From assembly GCA_963825315.1 (NCBI GenBank), contig CAWGST010000006.1, positions 77,095 through 141,094 of the forward strand: DNA of 64,000 nucleotides. Reading direction: 5' to 3'. A model generated the notes under the pieces. That model searched no databases. It had not been told where the DNA came from and worked only from the letters and a program-made list of their open reading frames with translations. Source of the stretch: DASRLE01 sp963825315 (GTDB lineage Bacteria > Verrucomicrobiota > Verrucomicrobiia > Limisphaerales > Palsa-1400). Shown in pieces: positions 9,417-21,763 of the stretch (its first letter is position 1; each line of letters starts with the position of its first letter). Position numbers and translations under genes: made by a program.

Positions 9417-9756
9417 ACGCGATCCATGCCAGGCGGGCTATTCTGCCCCCAGTGCTTGGAATCAAGGCAAAGCGCATCGGACAGGGCGGACGCATCGGAA
9501 TTCAACCTTTCCTGCGTCCCTTCAGGACGTTGGAACTGGTTTGGCGACTCCAGGCACCTTGTGCCTGGCTAATTTCCATTGTCGCTTGGCGACCTCAAGA
9601 ACCATTTGCCGCTGCGAAAATGGGCGGGCTGACCACGATCACGAAGGAGAAGAAGATTTTGGCGGGACACCAAAATCAACCGGCGGGACGCCGGTTCCAC
9701 CCACGGCAGTTCGGATTAGATTGCGCTGCCGCCCGCTGCATTGTAATTTAAGGGGG
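9417..9756 (+). repeat. Hairpin-rich intergenic spacer (REP-like)
   Basis: This 340-bp spacer contains four small perfect hairpins: 9515-9529 (5-bp stem), 9550-9568 (8-bp stem CCAGGCAC, 3-nt loop), 9581-9593 (5-bp stem GTCGC, loop TTG) and 9678-9696 (7-bp stem AACCGGC, 5-nt loop). GGCGGGAC occurs at 9661 and again, as part of the last hairpin, at about 9682. The array resembles bacterial REP/palindromic intergenic repeats. Open frames crossing it are low-complexity and not credible. Confidence 0.55.
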
Positions 9757-10713
9757 ATGCAGGTGATTGAAAAGGGCGATGCCGTGTCGTTTGGCCATTT
9801 GGGCCAGGAGTTGCGGCATTATTGGTCGAAGCTGCCGGATGGAACGGTTTTCCTGGGGCTTTTGGCGGCGTGGTGCCTGCTTTTTCAGTTTTTTGGCTGG
9901 ACTTCGGCTGTGGCGGGCCGGACGGATTCGTTGTTCGGCTGGATGTGGACCAAGTGGAGCGATCCGGCGAATGATTCGAGTCATGGAAAGCTAATCCCGT
10001 GGGTGGTGCTGGGCCTGCTTTGGTTCCGGCGCCGGCACCTGATCAACTCTGTCGCCGGGGTTTGGTGGCCGGGTTTGCTGGGTCTGGCGTTTGCCTTGGG
10101 GCTGCATGTGGTGGGTTTTGTTGTGCAGCAGCCGCGGGTGTCCATGGTGGCGCTTTTCTCCGGGGCGTGGATATTGACGGGGTTGGTCTGGGGACGGGAA
10201 ACTTTGAAGACAACTTTTTTCCCCTTCTTCATTTTTGCTTTTTGCGTGCCGATGGGGGGAACGTTTGCCCAGGGATTAACCCTGCCTTTGCGACTGGGCG
10301 CGGCGAAGGGGGCGACGTTCATCACGAAGGATCTTTTGGACGTTTCGGTGATGCGAGTGGGAACAAAGCTGGTTGATCCGAATGGGGTTTTCGGGAGTTT
10401 CGACGTGGCGGCGGAGTGCAGCGGAATCCGAAGTTTCATCGCGCTGCTGGCGATCACAACGATTTTTTCGGTGTTGACGATGAGAACTCTTTGGAAGCGG
10501 GCGGTGATGATAGGCTCGACGATACCGCTGGCCCTGGTTTGCAACGTGATGCGGATCACGACCATTATCCTGGCGGCAAACGCATTTAAAACCCCGGCGG
10601 CCGGGAAGTTCGTGGACAGTTATTTTGGGTATGTGACTTACGGGGTGGCCATCGGAGGGGTTCTCCTGCTGGAACGGTTGCTGAGAGAAAAACCGCTGGC
10701 GGTGCCGCCATGA
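9757..10713 (+). CDS. xrt: Exosortase/archaeosortase family protein
   Basis: The polytopic membrane protein has about 318 residues and 8 or so hydrophobic helices. The exosortase active-site Cys221 lies in AAECSGIRS and the conserved Arg266 in CNVMRIT. The third catalytic position, usually His in exosortases four residues before a Gly (HxxxG), is Asp287 here (DSYFG). Exosortases are membrane transpeptidases that process PEP-CTERM-like tails, and many are embedded in EPS clusters as here. The start may be the ATG at 9757 or the GTG at 9763; the AAGGGGG run at 9750-9756 fits the GTG better. The 3' end overlaps epsI by 4 bp. No PEP-CTERM-type substrate was found in this window. Confidence 0.85.
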   Translation: MQVIEKGDAVSFGHLGQELRHYWSKLPDGTVFLGLLAAWCLLFQFFGWTSAVAGRTDSLFGWMWTKWSDPANDSSHGKLIPWVVLGLLWFRRRHLINSVAGVWWPGLLGLAFALGLHVVGFVVQQPRVSMVALFSGAWILTGLVWGRETLKTTFFPFFIFAFCVPMGGTFAQGLTLPLRLGAAKGATFITKDLLDVSVMRVGTKLVDPNGVFGSFDVAAECSGIRSFIALLAITTIFSVLTMRTLWKRAVMIGSTIPLALVCNVMRITTIILAANAFKTPAAGKFVDSYFGYVTYGVAIGGVLLLERLLREKPLAVPP

Positions 10714-11471
10714 GGACGGCCAAGTGGGTTGTGTTTGCCGTGGCGCTGGGAATGATGGCCGCCACGGCGGGATGGTTGCAGGAGTTTCGAGGGCGGCACC
10801 TTCTTGGGCCACCCGGGGTCAGGGTGGATCGAGTGCCGATCTACGGAGAAACAAACAACCTGGTTTCCACCCAAAGCGTGGTGTTGCCAACCGAGGTGCT
10901 GGGCATCCCATCCATGGCGCTGCCCATCACTGGCGTCGAGATAGATAATCTGCCAAAAGACACCACTTTTGGGCGGCGATACTACCGGGCGCCGGGGAGC
11001 GATTTTGCCGTCCAGATCAGCGTGGTCCTGATGGGGACGGACCATACGAGCATACACCAGCCACAATACTGCCTCTACGCGCAGGACTGGAACGTGACCC
11101 GCACCGAGCGGATCGGCTTGCGCATGGAACGACCGTTTGCCTACGATATTCCGGCCATCAAGCTGACGGCCAGCCGCCAATCCCCGAAGACCGGGCAAAT
11201 GCTGAGTTGCATTTATGTCTATTGGTTTGTTTCCGGGAACAAGATCACGGCGGAAGAAGGCTCGCGTCTGTGGTCGATGTGGAAGACAGTGCTGCAAAAG
11301 GGGGAACTGGAACGCTGGGCCTACATCAGCTATTTTGTCACTTGCCTTCCGGGCAGGGAAGAGGCCACATTTGAGCGCTTGGAAAGATTTATTCGGGCAT
11401 CCGCTCCCGAGTTTCAGACGGTGACGGGCGAGCCGTCCGACCGGCTGCCGCCGAAGGCGGTCCAGAGATGA
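10710..11471 (+). CDS. epsI: Exosortase-associated EpsI-family protein (DUF3485)
   Basis: The 253-residue protein has one N-terminal hydrophobic helix (VVFAVALGMMAATAGWL) and a periplasmic domain containing HTSIHQPQYCL, the His/Cys motif of the EpsI/DUF3485 family. It then has YVYWFVSGNK and a helical tail. EpsI proteins are coded next to, or fused to, exosortases and are thought to help in EPS export or protein sorting. The ATGA overlap with the exosortase shows translational coupling. The family assignment rests on the motif and the context. Confidence 0.8.
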   Translation: MRTAKWVVFAVALGMMAATAGWLQEFRGRHLLGPPGVRVDRVPIYGETNNLVSTQSVVLPTEVLGIPSMALPITGVEIDNLPKDTTFGRRYYRAPGSDFAVQISVVLMGTDHTSIHQPQYCLYAQDWNVTRTERIGLRMERPFAYDIPAIKLTASRQSPKTGQMLSCIYVYWFVSGNKITAEEGSRLWSMWKTVLQKGELERWAYISYFVTCLPGREEATFERLERFIRASAPEFQTVTGEPSDRLPPKAVQR

Positions 11472-11532
11472 AGCGCTTCAAGAGCAACGCCAAATCGAGT
11501 TTGGATTCACGGTGAGATAGGTTCGCATTCAA

Positions 11533-12930
11533 ATGCTGCATCGAGACCGACAGATTCGGATACAAGTCTATCAATTCATTGATGGGGGACTGTTTGCCTT
11601 GGGTTTATGGCTGGGCTGGCTGATTCGTTATCATTGGCACGGGCTGCCGATTGCGGGACTGGATCAAGTGGATCCGATCAGGGACTTTGGCCATTATTTC
11701 TGGCTTTTTCTGGTGGTGATACCGATGACGCCGTTGATCCTGGATTGGCAGGGTTATTATGAACGGCCGGTTTTCTCGCCGCGCCGCCAGGAGGTCTGGC
11801 AACTGGCCAAGGCCTGCGCCATCTCCACCATCGGTCTGATTTTGATTGATTTCATGTTGCGGCTGAACGGGGCGCGAGGCGTTTATGTGCTGTTTGGCTT
11901 TTGCAGTCTTGGGTTGATGATTGTGAAAGGGGAGTTGTTTCGATGGGCTTATCAGAGCAAATTGGGCCAGGCGCAATTCAAACGGCGCATCATACTCATC
12001 GGCACCGCCGAAGATACCCGGCAATTGCGGGAGTCCATTGGCCCGGCCTTGCAGGAATTGGAGATCATCGGGGAGTTCGACCTGAATAAATCCTCCATCG
12101 AAGACTTGGTTTCATTCCTGCACGAACATTCCGTCAACACGGTCATTATCAACGCCCGGAACACGGTGCTTGGGCATATCGAAGCCGCCATTCGGGCGTG
12201 CGAACTGGAAGGGATCGAAATCTGGCTGCTGGCCGACTTTTTCAAGACGCAGATTTCACGCACCAGCCTGGATGATTTTTTCGGGCGGCCAGTTTTCGTT
12301 TTTCATTCCGGGCCGGAGATGCCCTGGTCGAGGCTGGTCAAACAGATGATCGATCTGGTCGGAGGACTGGTGCTGCTGGCGGTGTTTTCAATCCCCATGG
12401 TGGTTGCCGCCGTCGTCATCAAACTGACCTCGAAGGGGCCTGTGTTCTTCCAGCAGGAGCGCAGCGGCCTGAACGGCAAGCCATTTATCATGTATAAATT
12501 TCGCACGATGGTCAGCAATGCCGAGCAATTGAAACAGGAATTGGCCGTGCTCAATGAAATGTCCGGGCCGGTCTTCAAGGTGACCCACGATCCGCGCATT
12601 ACGCGATTCGGACGGTTCCTGCGCAAATTCAGCATTGATGAGTCTCCCCAGTTGTTCAATGTGTTGCGTTTTGAGATGAGCCTGGTCGGGCCGCGGCCGC
12701 TGCCGGTGGACGAAGTGCAGCGCTTCGATGACGTGGCGCACCGGCGCCGGTTGAGCGTCAAGCCGGGTTTGACGTGCCTGTGGCAGATATCGGGCCGCAA
12801 TGACATCAAAGATTTTAAGGAATGGGTGCGTTTGGATTTGGAGTACATTGATAATTGGACATTATGGCTGGACTTCAAAATCCTGTGGCACACCATCTGG
12901 GTCGTTCTCCTGGGCAGGGGAGCGCGTTAA
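11533..12930 (+). CDS. Exopolysaccharide polyprenyl glycosylphosphotransferase (WbaP/WcaJ type)
   Basis: The 465-residue initiating transferase has four to five N-terminal membrane helices, a central Rossmann-like CoA-binding_3 region (RRIILIGTAEDTRQL) and a C-terminal bacterial sugar transferase domain. The latter shows ERSGLNGKPFIMYKFRTM, RFLRKFSIDESPQLFNV and MSLVGPRPLP. It transfers a sugar-1-phosphate from a UDP-sugar to undecaprenyl phosphate, the first step of EPS repeat-unit assembly. It follows epsI by 60 bp and precedes the UDP-glucuronate decarboxylase by 13 bp, so it is probably in the same operon. Confidence 0.9.
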   Translation: MLHRDRQIRIQVYQFIDGGLFALGLWLGWLIRYHWHGLPIAGLDQVDPIRDFGHYFWLFLVVIPMTPLILDWQGYYERPVFSPRRQEVWQLAKACAISTIGLILIDFMLRLNGARGVYVLFGFCSLGLMIVKGELFRWAYQSKLGQAQFKRRIILIGTAEDTRQLRESIGPALQELEIIGEFDLNKSSIEDLVSFLHEHSVNTVIINARNTVLGHIEAAIRACELEGIEIWLLADFFKTQISRTSLDDFFGRPVFVFHSGPEMPWSRLVKQMIDLVGGLVLLAVFSIPMVVAAVVIKLTSKGPVFFQQERSGLNGKPFIMYKFRTMVSNAEQLKQELAVLNEMSGPVFKVTHDPRITRFGRFLRKFSIDESPQLFNVLRFEMSLVGPRPLPVDEVQRFDDVAHRRRLSVKPGLTCLWQISGRNDIKDFKEWVRLDLEYIDNWTLWLDFKILWHTIWVVLLGRGAR

Positions 12931-12943
12931 TCAATTTGCGACC

Positions 12944-13906
<963 letters not shown>

Positions 13907-14192
13907 GCGTGATCGAAGGCCGGGGTGTGCGCCAATTTCACGCACATTGCGTGAAATTGATGCAAACAGGACGGCTCTGGGTGCGATGCGGAAGGAGCGG
14001 GCTTTTTATTGCGATGGGGTGGGAGGGAGGCTCGGGTCGCGGCGCATGGCACGCAACCAGCTTGGAGGAAAATTCTGTATCAAAACAATTGACCGCTTGC
14101 CCGATTTGCAGTAACTAGCACGGACTTTTAAAATGAGTCGAGGAAGAATAAGCGACGGAGTGGATCGGCCCTTGGCGGCATAAGCGAATTCA
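13907..14192 (+). other. Spacer between the EPS and pilus-like operons
   Basis: The 286-bp region contains only short, low-credibility frames (a 69-codon frame at 13909-14118 has no recognisable features). The strand stays + on both sides. A promoter for the pilus-like operon is expected here, but I see no clear -35/-10 pair or terminator stem. Confidence 0.3.
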
Positions 14193-16070
14193 ATGCTAAA
14201 TTCGAAATCATTTTTGGCGGCCGATTTTGGGGCTGGAAGTTTAAAGCTGGCGGAGTTTGAACAAAACGAAGCCGGGGGCTTGCGCCTGAAGCAATATGGC
14301 ATCAAGGCTCTCGGCCTGGAAGGCTCCCAGGAATCGACCCGCGAGGCGGCCATGCTGAAAGCGTTGCAGGAATTGCTGTCCGAAAAAAACTTCGGCTCGA
14401 GGCAGATCAATGTTTGCGCGCCCGGCTTTCACGTTTTCTCCAAATTTGTCAAGCTGCCGCCGGTTGATACTTCCAAGGTGACGCAAATCATCCGTTACGA
14501 GGCCCAGCAAAATGTGCCTTTTCCGCTGGACGAGGTGGTGTGGGATTATCAAATACTCGGCACCACCGCCACCAACGAACTGGAAGTGCTTCTGGTGGCG
14601 GTCAAATCTGAAATTGTCGAAGGGCTGTTCCGTGCCGCTGAAGGCGCGGGTTTGCGCCTGAAACTGGTGGATGTCTCTCCCGCCGCGCTGTGCAACGCGT
14701 TCCGATACAATTACGGCGATCTGGACGGATGCACCATGTTGCTGGACATCGGGGCGAAGACGAGCAATTTGCTTTTTTTTGAAAAGGGCAAGGTCTATTC
14801 CCGCAGCATCAACATTGGGGCCAACGCCATAACCCAGGATTTTGCCCACGAGACGAAGATGCGCTTTTCCGAAGCCGAGGCGGAGAAGATTGAAAAAGGC
14901 TCCGTCAGCCTGGGCGGGGCCTACGCGGAGCCGGAGGATCCGCACGCCGCGGCCATTTCAAAGATTGCCCGCCAGGTCATGACGCGGCTGCACATCCAGG
15001 TGAATCAAACGATCCAATTCTTTCGCGGCCAGCAAGGCGGGTCCGCTCCGCAACGACTTTTCCTTTCCGGCGGCGCATCGATCATGCCCTACACCGCGCA
15101 ATTCTTTGCGGAAAAACTCAATTTGCCCGTCGATTATTTTAATCCTTTCCGCAACATTGAATTCGACCCCGGGCTGGATTTGGAGGAACTTTCCAAGTAT
15201 GCCCATTCCTTTGGCGAGGTCGTCGGGTTGGGATTGCGGGATTTGGCCCACTGCCCGGTTGAGTTGAATTTGATGCCGCGAAGCTCGATTCAGCGGCAGG
15301 AATTTGCCCACAAAAAGCCCTATCTTATCGCCTCGGTTTTCAGTTTGGCGCTGGTGGTCTTTGCCCTTTACCTGGCCGAAAAGCGCATCGGCCTTGTTCG
15401 CGCCCAAAAGTTGGAGGAGATCAAAGAGCCGCTGGCCCAATTGACCCAATTAAGCCAGCAATTGGACAAAACTGTCAGCGAGCGGGATCAGCTCAAGAAG
15501 GCTGCCGACCAAATGGAGGAGTTGGCGGGCAACCGCTTTTATTGGATCAAACTCTTGACGGAATTGCGGGCGGTATTGATGAGAGCTGAAGCCACGACAA
15601 AAGCCAGCCTTCGGACTCCCGAGAACAATGGCATGAATACTGACGTGGGGGTGTGGGTGGTGACGTTTTCTCCGGTCTTGCCCAACGGAAGCCTCTTTGG
15701 CGGCCCGGGTGAATCAGGCGGCGGGCCGGCTTCAGGAGGGTTTGCTGCGGGGGAGGGCATGGGGAGGGCTCGCGGCGGCCACCCGGGCGTGGGCGGAAGC
15801 AGGCCCCTCCAGGCTGCTCCGCAAGTGGCGCCGACGCCGGTGCTGGGAAATGTCATCAGCGGCCTTTCCCTTTTCTGTCGCGGGGTGAACCGCGAGGATC
15901 TTTCCCTTTCCGCCAATTTCGATCTTGCCTATGCCGTATTGCAGAATGTGACCAACAGCGCTTATTTTACCGATAAAAGCGCTTTGGGTCAAACCATCAG
16001 CGTGGATGCAGGTTCCAACACTTTTAGCTTCTCTCTGACGGTGGAACTGAAGCATCCTTTCACACTCTGA
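14193..16070 (+). CDS. PilM-like actin-fold protein fused to a PilN-like membrane part (Amuc_1101-like)
   Basis: The 625-residue protein starts with an actin-like ATPase domain of PilM type (about residues 5-350), with phosphate loops AADFGAGSLKLAEF and TMLLDIGAKTSNLLFF and adenosine motif RLFLSGGASIMP. A single membrane helix follows at about 374-393 (LIASVFSLALVVFALYL). Then come a coiled coil and a periplasmic region with a Gly/Pro-rich insert at about 500-550, an arrangement like PilN. In typical type IV pilus systems PilM and PilN are separate and bind each other, so this is a natural fusion. It begins the block homologous in layout to the Akkermansia Amuc_1098-1101 genes, and its stop is 2 bp before the next start. 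Confidence 0.8.
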   Translation: MLNSKSFLAADFGAGSLKLAEFEQNEAGGLRLKQYGIKALGLEGSQESTREAAMLKALQELLSEKNFGSRQINVCAPGFHVFSKFVKLPPVDTSKVTQIIRYEAQQNVPFPLDEVVWDYQILGTTATNELEVLLVAVKSEIVEGLFRAAEGAGLRLKLVDVSPAALCNAFRYNYGDLDGCTMLLDIGAKTSNLLFFEKGKVYSRSINIGANAITQDFAHETKMRFSEAEAEKIEKGSVSLGGAYAEPEDPHAAAISKIARQVMTRLHIQVNQTIQFFRGQQGGSAPQRLFLSGGASIMPYTAQFFAEKLNLPVDYFNPFRNIEFDPGLDLEELSKYAHSFGEVVGLGLRDLAHCPVELNLMPRSSIQRQEFAHKKPYLIASVFSLALVVFALYLAEKRIGLVRAQKLEEIKEPLAQLTQLSQQLDKTVSERDQLKKAADQMEELAGNRFYWIKLLTELRAVLMRAEATTKASLRTPENNGMNTDVGVWVVTFSPVLPNGSLFGGPGESGGGPASGGFAAGEGMGRARGGHPGVGGSRPLQAAPQVAPTPVLGNVISGLSLFCRGVNREDLSLSANFDLAYAVLQNVTNSAYFTDKSALGQTISVDAGSNTFSFSLTVELKHPFTL

Positions 16071-16072
16071 GT

Positions 16073-17080
16073 ATGGCCTGGATCAAACGAAACTTATTCT
16101 TCGTTATCAGCGTTGCCGTCGGATTGCTTTTGACCGGCTATTGCGCCTGGCTTCTCTACAGCTCTTTGAATGACAACTCCGGGGTGAGCGAGGAGTACAA
16201 GTCAACGCTCGAGAATCTGAACGCGATCCGGCGAAAAACGCCTTATCCCTCCAAGGACAACATTCAGGCAGCCAAAGCGGACCAGGAGCGTGTGCGCCTG
16301 TTTCTGGCTGACTTCAGAAAAAGGTTTGCGCCCTTTCCAGCGCCGCCGACGAAGGATGAAAAAGGGTTCAAGACTTACCTTGAAGACAACCTGGTGCGAT
16401 TTCGCGCCGAAGCCACCAACGCGGGAGTTCTATTGCCGCCCGATTACTCATTTGCTTTCTCCGGCCTAATCGGAAAGCTCACCTATCCCCCCGGCAGTAT
16501 TGGGCCCTGGATGCAACAATTGGAGGAAATCGACGCCATTTTGGACATTCTCTATCGCGCCAAAATCAATTATCTCGACGGCTTGGAACGGGTGCCTGTT
16601 TCGGCCGATGACAATGGAACCGGAGATTGTTTGAAAGCCGACACCGTGACCAATCAATGGGGGATTGTTACGCCCTACAAAATCACCTTTCGCGGCTTCA
16701 GCGCCGAAATCGCCGCGGTGATTGAAGGATTTGCGCGGTCCAGCAATTGTTTCATTATCAAAGCCATTGTGGTCGGCCCCGACACGTCGGTGCAATCATC
16801 GGTGGGTCAACCGTTTCCGCAACAACCGACGGCTGCCTACGCCCCTCGGCCGCAAAACCCAAATCCGCCGCAATACCCAAATCCGGCGTATAATCGGGCG
16901 GGGCGCGACCGGGGAATGCCCGCGGGGATGAGATCAGCCCCGGTTCCCGTTGCCGCGGCGCCTGTTGCTCCGGTCGCCGTTGGCGCGGGGTTCGCGCCTC
17001 CGGTCACCATTCTGTCGGAAAACCCTTTATTGGTGACCGTTTCGATTGATGTGGTAAAGCTCAAGGCATCGGAGCACTAA
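16073..17080 (+). CDS. Amuc_1100-like (PilO-like) membrane-anchored pilus-complex protein
   Basis: The 335-residue protein has one N-terminal membrane helix (LFFVISVAVGLLLTGYCAWLLY), a coiled-coil stretch to about residue 90, a ferredoxin-like periplasmic domain, and a low-complexity Pro/Gln/Asn region (about 245-290). It ends in a short strand-rich tail. Length, topology and position between the PilM-like and the PilP-like genes match Amuc_1100 of Akkermansia, a PilO-like protein known for host immune effects. The homology is inferred from architecture and synteny, since sequence identity cannot be measured here. The 3' end overlaps the next gene by 1 bp (TAATG). Confidence 0.7.
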   Translation: MAWIKRNLFFVISVAVGLLLTGYCAWLLYSSLNDNSGVSEEYKSTLENLNAIRRKTPYPSKDNIQAAKADQERVRLFLADFRKRFAPFPAPPTKDEKGFKTYLEDNLVRFRAEATNAGVLLPPDYSFAFSGLIGKLTYPPGSIGPWMQQLEEIDAILDILYRAKINYLDGLERVPVSADDNGTGDCLKADTVTNQWGIVTPYKITFRGFSAEIAAVIEGFARSSNCFIIKAIVVGPDTSVQSSVGQPFPQQPTAAYAPRPQNPNPPQYPNPAYNRAGRDRGMPAGMRSAPVPVAAAPVAPVAVGAGFAPPVTILSENPLLVTVSIDVVKLKASEH

Positions 17081-17847
17081 TGCAGTTCCTCAAGAAACAT
17101 TACGAAAAAATTGTCCTGTGCGTGGTGTTGCTGAGCATGGCGGCTGCGGCAATATGGATGGGCGCCGTCGTTGCCAAACTTAGCGAAGAAGTAAATCAAC
17201 CGATTTCCGGGGGTTCTCACAAGACCAAACCACCCGTTCCGCTGGATCTGACCACCGATCTGCTGGCCCTGGCCCAAGTCACCAATCCGCCGCCGGTTGT
17301 TCTTTCCGGCGTGCATAATCTGTTCAATCCGGTCACTTGGAGGAGAAAGGCCAATGGCGAATTGCTCAAAATTCTCAAGACGGGGCCTGACGCCCTGAGC
17401 GTGATCAACATCGCGCCGCTTTACACCGTGATCGCTTATGATCATCCCAGTGGCAATGGCGCGATCTATGTTTTCAATGTCCAGCAACACTCTGGCAGGA
17501 AGACAATCGAGTACGCCAAAAAGGACGAAAAGACAAAATCGGGCCTTTATATTATCCGCGGCATTAAAGATGCTCCCGACGACCCATCTGAAATTCAACT
17601 GGAGATTCTGGAAACTGAGGAAACCGTTTGGATCTCAAAAGGCAACCCGTATAGACGAGTGGATGGTTATATCGCCGATATGAAGTACGACCCCGAATCG
17701 CGCAGCCTGCCCAAGGAGCGCGTCAACGACACGCTCATCCTGGACAACGAGCAATATAAAATTGTTGAAATAACAAACAATGTCGTTAGAGTGCAATCCA
17801 TTAAGAACACCAAAGTGACGACGATTAAATGGAACGGAAACCCGTGA
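17080..17847 (+). CDS. Amuc_1099-like (PilP-like) pilus-system protein
   Basis: The 255-residue protein has an N-terminal membrane anchor (IVLCVVLLSMAAAAIWMGAV) and a periplasmic part with two beta-rich regions (HNLFNPVTWRRK; YKIVEITNNVVRVQSI near the end). HNLFNPV-type and C-terminal 'KIVEI.NN.V.V' strands recall PilP/GspC HR domains, which connect the inner-membrane platform to the secretin. It is translationally coupled to the Amuc_1100-like gene and lies 35 bp upstream of the secretin. The family name is inferred mainly from synteny. Confidence 0.65.
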   Translation: MQFLKKHYEKIVLCVVLLSMAAAAIWMGAVVAKLSEEVNQPISGGSHKTKPPVPLDLTTDLLALAQVTNPPPVVLSGVHNLFNPVTWRRKANGELLKILKTGPDALSVINIAPLYTVIAYDHPSGNGAIYVFNVQQHSGRKTIEYAKKDEKTKSGLYIIRGIKDAPDDPSEIQLEILETEETVWISKGNPYRRVDGYIADMKYDPESRSLPKERVNDTLILDNEQYKIVEITNNVVRVQSIKNTKVTTIKWNGNP

Positions 17848-17882
17848 TGAGAATTTGGTTTTTAAAAAAGTGATACGATACT

Positions 17883-20645
<2,763 letters not shown>

Positions 20646-20721
20646 GGCGGTGCGCGGATTCATTCATTCAACATCTGAAAACTGCGCCGGGCTAAAGTCG
20701 CGCGAAAAATGACCTTCCTTC

Positions 20722-21699
20722 ATGCAAAATGGCCCCACATTTGAAACTTCAGCCGTTCCGGGGCGGCTTCTCATTATAGATGGCCACGCTTACGCTTACC
20801 GCGCTTTTTTTGCCATCCGGTCGCTCTCCTCTCCCGCCGGCCAGGCGACGAACGCGATTTATGGCTTTATCCGCATGCTGGCCAAGGCGCGGGACCGGGT
20901 GCGCCCTTCACATGCCTTGGTGATTTGGGATGGCGGCCTGGCCCGCGAGCGGATGACGCTGCTGCCTGAGTATAAAGCGCAACGCCCCGAAATGCCGCCG
21001 GATTTGCGACAGCAACTCGATCTAATCGTGGCGTATTTGCATGCGGCAAACGTCTTTTCCTATCTCAAGGAATCTTGCGAGGCCGATGATTGTATCGCAT
21101 CCGTTGCGCGCCAGGCGACGGAAGGGGGCTTGGAAGTCGTCATTGCCAGTTCGGACAAGGACTTCATGCAATTGGTTTCCCCCAAAGTCAAATTGCTCAA
21201 CCCGCACCCTAAATCCGACACCTTGTGCGGAGTGGAAGAGGTCAAACGCAAAACCGGCGTGGAACCCACGCAAATAGTCGATTGGCTGAGTCTTGTCGGC
21301 GACTCCGTTGACAACATCCCCGGTGTGCCGGGAGTTGGCCCGAAGACTGCTACAGATTTGCTACGCCAGTTTGGCTCCATTGATGAATTGTTTCGCCGGC
21401 TGCCCGAAATCGGGTCGGACCGGCTGCGAGACAATTTGCGGGCATCCGCGGAGTTGGTGCGCCGCAATCAGCAACTGGTGCGTTTGAAGGATGAGACGCC
21501 GTGTGAGGTGACCTTGGAGGCTTTAATTGTTAAACCCGGTGACGACGATGCATTGCGCGAGCTCTTTTCGGGCTGGGGTTTTAAAACCCTGTTGTCCGAG
21601 CTGGAACAAACCCGTCTCCAGGCGGCGGATTTTTTCCATGGAACGGACGGGGAGGGTTGTCAGGCCGAAAACCTTCCCGTACGAGGCCAAGGCCGATGA
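20722..21699 (+). CDS. Stand-alone 5'-3' exonuclease (PolA N-terminal domain-like)
   Basis: The 325-residue protein corresponds to the 5' nuclease domain of DNA polymerase I, without a polymerase domain. Metal-binding acidic motifs are visible: LIIDGHAYAYRAFFA, VIWDGG, CEADDCIAS, SSDKDFMQL. They are followed by the helix-hairpin-helix GDSVDNIPGVPGVGPKTA. Such proteins remove RNA primers or flaps. The C-terminal ~25 residues are not conserved. It is separated from the secretin by 76 bp and may head or simply precede the secreted-protein run. Confidence 0.9.
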   Translation: MQNGPTFETSAVPGRLLIIDGHAYAYRAFFAIRSLSSPAGQATNAIYGFIRMLAKARDRVRPSHALVIWDGGLARERMTLLPEYKAQRPEMPPDLRQQLDLIVAYLHAANVFSYLKESCEADDCIASVARQATEGGLEVVIASSDKDFMQLVSPKVKLLNPHPKSDTLCGVEEVKRKTGVEPTQIVDWLSLVGDSVDNIPGVPGVGPKTATDLLRQFGSIDELFRRLPEIGSDRLRDNLRASAELVRRNQQLVRLKDETPCEVTLEALIVKPGDDDALRELFSGWGFKTLLSELEQTRLQAADFFHGTDGEGCQAENLPVRGQGR

Positions 21700-21763
21700 A
21701 CACCGTAAAAATCAAAGAAGGCATGGACAAACGCAACACATTTTGATACTAAATATTAAACAT

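Noticed and set aside
13909..14118. A 69-codon + strand frame between the EPS and pilus-like genes
   Set aside because: No ribosome-binding site, odd composition and no recognisable domain.
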